This document shows positions 62,073-64,000 of a stretch of DNA of 64,000 bases, in pieces. The DNA lies in contig NC_087070.1 of the NCBI RefSeq assembly GCF_963678635.1, positions 28,808,048 through 28,872,047 of the forward strand, written 5' to 3'. Origin of the DNA: Symsagittifera roscoffensis (Eukaryota > Xenacoelomorpha > Acoela > Convolutidae). The notes beneath the pieces are model-generated. The model saw nothing but the letters and a program-made list of their open reading frames with translations. It ran no database searches and was not told the origin of the DNA. Every line of letters begins with the position of its first letter. Positions within the stretch are counted from its first letter, which is position 1. The translations under genes were made by a program, and so were the position numbers.

Positions 62073-62360
62073 CTACGCAGTAAGAAAATGTCGCTCACTG
62101 ATCAGGTAGCATATCGTAAGCCGATTACAGTCATCTTTCTGATCACAATTTTAAACAGAGAGGCGAAACTAAGTCGGAAAAAAATCGAAAATGTCGAAAC
62201 AACTAGATCTATCAAAACTAATAAGGCACGTTTTGAACACAGAGGCGAAGATGCGAGACCAGCGCAAACCCCAGCGAGAACGCGACAAAAAGCAGCTGTA
62301 CACTTTTACAAAATGCAATAAGAAAATGTAAAAATAAGCCTCGAATTAGCAAAAATTCAG

Positions 62361-62605
62361 CGCCGTCTCGGAATCGGCCCTACGACCTAGAAATCAGTCT
62401 CACGCACTAAACACTCATCCACGTTTGCTTAGTCCGTCACAAACACTAGCTACAAATAAAGCCGAGAACAGATGCTATGAAATTTCTGATGCTACATATC
62501 CTGATTATAGCAAAAAGGCACACAAGTGAACACTTTTAATGAACACTTTTATTTGCGAGCTAGGTTAGAAAAAAAGAAGATTCATACTAAAACAAAACTG
62601 CTCGC
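62361..62605 (-). repeat. tRNA-like SINE candidate, copy 2, in an SMG8 intron
   Basis: The body 62449-62605 matches 4383-4552. On the minus strand a box-A-like TGGATGAGTGT (62411-62421) and a box-B-like GGGCCGATTCC (62370-62380) are spaced about 30 nt apart. GGGCCGATTCC matches the box-B consensus at 9 of 11 positions. It lies within the SMG8 intron upstream of the exon at 62072. Confidence 0.5.
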
Positions 62606-62622
62606 TAGCATAAACAAAATCA

Positions 62623-62908
62623 AAACAAGACAATTGAATGTGAAATCAGAATCGAAAGTAAACTAGCCAAGCGGTAACAAAGCCGAAAATACCTAAGCAG
62701 ATAGCCTTCAACCCGAAAAAAATAAGCAAAACGAGACTTATAAAAGCTATTAATTCCCTAAATCAAACCAAGACAATTGAAGATGAAATTATCATCGAAA
62801 GAAAATTTGCCAAGGAGTAACAAAGCCGAAAAAACATAATCAGATACCCTTTAAGCCAAAAAAAATCAGCAAAACTTCAGACTTATAAAAGATATTAATT
62901 CCCTATGG
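62623..62908. repeat. Tandem repeat, two units of about 143 bp
   Basis: AAGACAATTGAATGTGAAAT at 62632 and AAGACAATTGAAGATGAAAT at 62774 open two consecutive units. They share GTAACAAAGCCGAAAA, CAGATA.CC, AGACTTATAAAAG and TATTAATTCCCTA. Identity is about 80 percent. Confidence 0.8.
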
Positions 62909-63330
62909 TAACTTTTCAGTAACATCCGTGTCGTTCTGGATCCTAGACGGCGTTCCTTTTCCACTAGACTTCAAAACTATCTGATTCCTAGAGAGTGAAT
63001 TGGGAATTGTGTTCTACAGCTAAAAGGAAATATTTGAAATATAATAATGGTGTATTTAGCTAAAAATGGGATATAGTTAGTATATGTTATATCGGTCGGA
63101 ATATAAATAGGGTTCTAGTTGCAGTTATCAACTTTAAGTTAGAGTTCCAGAGTTTTAATTAAAGTTAAAGAGATGTTTGTTTGATTGTTGTTGGAGCTCG
63201 TCATGGTTGACTTGAGGGACTAAATCGTCCTGTTCGACCATTCAACTGTAAGATTTGCTCTGGATTTGTTTGGAGCCCTGTAATACAAGGATCTAATCCC
63301 AAATTGGCATTTCTTTCCTTAATACATTAA
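62909..63330. other. Intron sequence, nothing recognised
   Basis: This is the presumed SMG8 intron and 3' flank of the RT fragment at 63331-64000. No gene, RNA or repeat was seen. Confidence 0.4.
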
Positions 63331-64000
63331 TTACATTTCAATCTGAAAAGCTCCGTGTCTTCGCCTCTTCACTCTGGCAATTCGGCACTGCGGAGATTCA
63401 ATACGACCAAAAAGATGCTCAGTTTTTGCTAGGTAATTACAGCGGTCTATCCGGAGCCTATGCAGCAGAACTTCCTCTTCGCTCATTTGGTTTGTAGAAT
63501 GTTCCAAAGCCATGCCAATTCGTCTGCGTAAATGATCTTCATTCATTTTCTGCCGGTAATCTTCTAGTATAGCTGCCTCTCTAGTCCTCAAAATGTACTC
63601 TTTAGTATTTAGATTTTCAGGTTTATCTTGAAACTTCTTTCTAGCGGTAGCTCTCCAATCTGGACAAAACCTGCTGTCCCCCCTCGCTTTCAGTCTCTGA
63701 GGTGGGCCGTCATCTGTCATAAGACGCAGATGATAATTTGTCGGGACGCGGAGGAACTTATTGTACAAAATGGCTGCTTCTTCGTCATCATACTGTCTCA
63801 ACGAAGAAGCCCGAGCTTGTGTATAAGTTACGACTGCTTTAGAGCTTGCAGGTGTGCCACAAATAACTCTCGCAGCTCTATTGCTGCATGTTTCTTACTT
63901 GTTCCAATTTGAGTCAGAGAAAAAGAGCCCCATACTTCACTAGCGTAAATTGCTCCTGACTGACATAGGCGTTGTAATCTTCTGAAATCTGCGGATGCAA
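63331..64000 (-). pseudogene. C-terminal part of a non-LTR reverse transcriptase, cut by the window edge
   Basis: On the minus strand, ADFRRLQRLCQSGAIYASEV followed by WG, then after a frame change NRAARVICGTPASSK, AVVTYTQARASSLRQYDDEE, AAILYNKFLRVPTNYHLRL and CPDWRATARKKF. L-Y-A-S-E-V-W-G followed by an A-A-R-x-I-x-G block and a Q-A-xxx-S-L helix is the thumb and tail of non-LTR ORF2 proteins. The open part 63331-63801 ends at a normal stop. The catalytic part would lie beyond 64000. It sits in an SMG8 intron on the same strand. Confidence 0.6.

Noticed and set aside
62361-62440. A functional tRNA gene
   Set aside because: Box A and box B are imperfect, no full cloverleaf closes, and the second copy (4304-4375) differs strongly. 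A SINE relic is more likely.

Overview
This is a window of an AT-rich animal nuclear genome. It holds intron-containing genes with GT-AG splice sites, long introns, and a dense load of metazoan-type retroelements (Ty3/gypsy, BEL/Pao, CR1-like, restriction-endonuclease-type non-LTR, Penelope-like). I cannot name the species. An invertebrate is most likely, because 2A-bearing CR1 elements, BEL/Pao elements and PHD-carrying non-LTR elements occur together. Nothing bacterial, organellar or CRISPR-like is present.

Two host genes can be read with confidence, both on the minus strand. LETM1 (mitochondrial inner-membrane cation/proton exchange protein) is complete in five coding exons between 17646 and 30806. 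All four introns have clean GT..AG ends and the joined reading frame is 741 codons. Its 8.7 kb first intron holds a hAT-like transposase fragment, a wrecked PHD/EN/RT non-LTR element and several repeats. SMG8 (SMG1-complex subunit in nonsense-mediated mRNA decay) is represented by its last two exons, 60107-62072. The 5' exons lie beyond the right edge.

The rest is accessory DNA. 1-7242: AT-rich repeats, including two repeat pairs and a tRNA-like SINE candidate. 7243-16269: a degenerate Ty3/gypsy element with both LTRs, a TGG primer-binding site and a 4-bp target duplication. It is enlarged by a near-perfect 2,021-bp internal tandem duplication. 16291-16618: a TAA-flanked MITE candidate. 31376-34275: a nearly intact element encoding PHD finger, reverse transcriptase and restriction-like endonuclease. 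34782-35460: tail of a Penelope-like element with a GIY-YIG domain. 35514-39773: a CR1-like element with an intact SGNH-esterase ORF1 and an ORF2 that starts with a 2A ribosome-skipping peptide. 40319-40838: another RT tail. 41120-43211: a PHD-type CR1-like element that keeps its 5' part but has lost most of its RT. 43452-48203: repeated, frameshifted copies of an unrecognised protein gene, interrupted by a perfect 93-bp-arm palindrome. 48204-50138: a 968-bp tandem duplication. 52590-59142: an old BEL/Pao element. 63331-64000: the C-terminal end of another non-LTR polymerase.

The most unusual objects are the 2A-bearing CR1, the PHD-RT-RLE element, the repeated unknown gene with its splice donor, and the perfect palindrome. 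Several elements are broken mainly at A or T homopolymers, so some of the apparent decay may be sequencing error.
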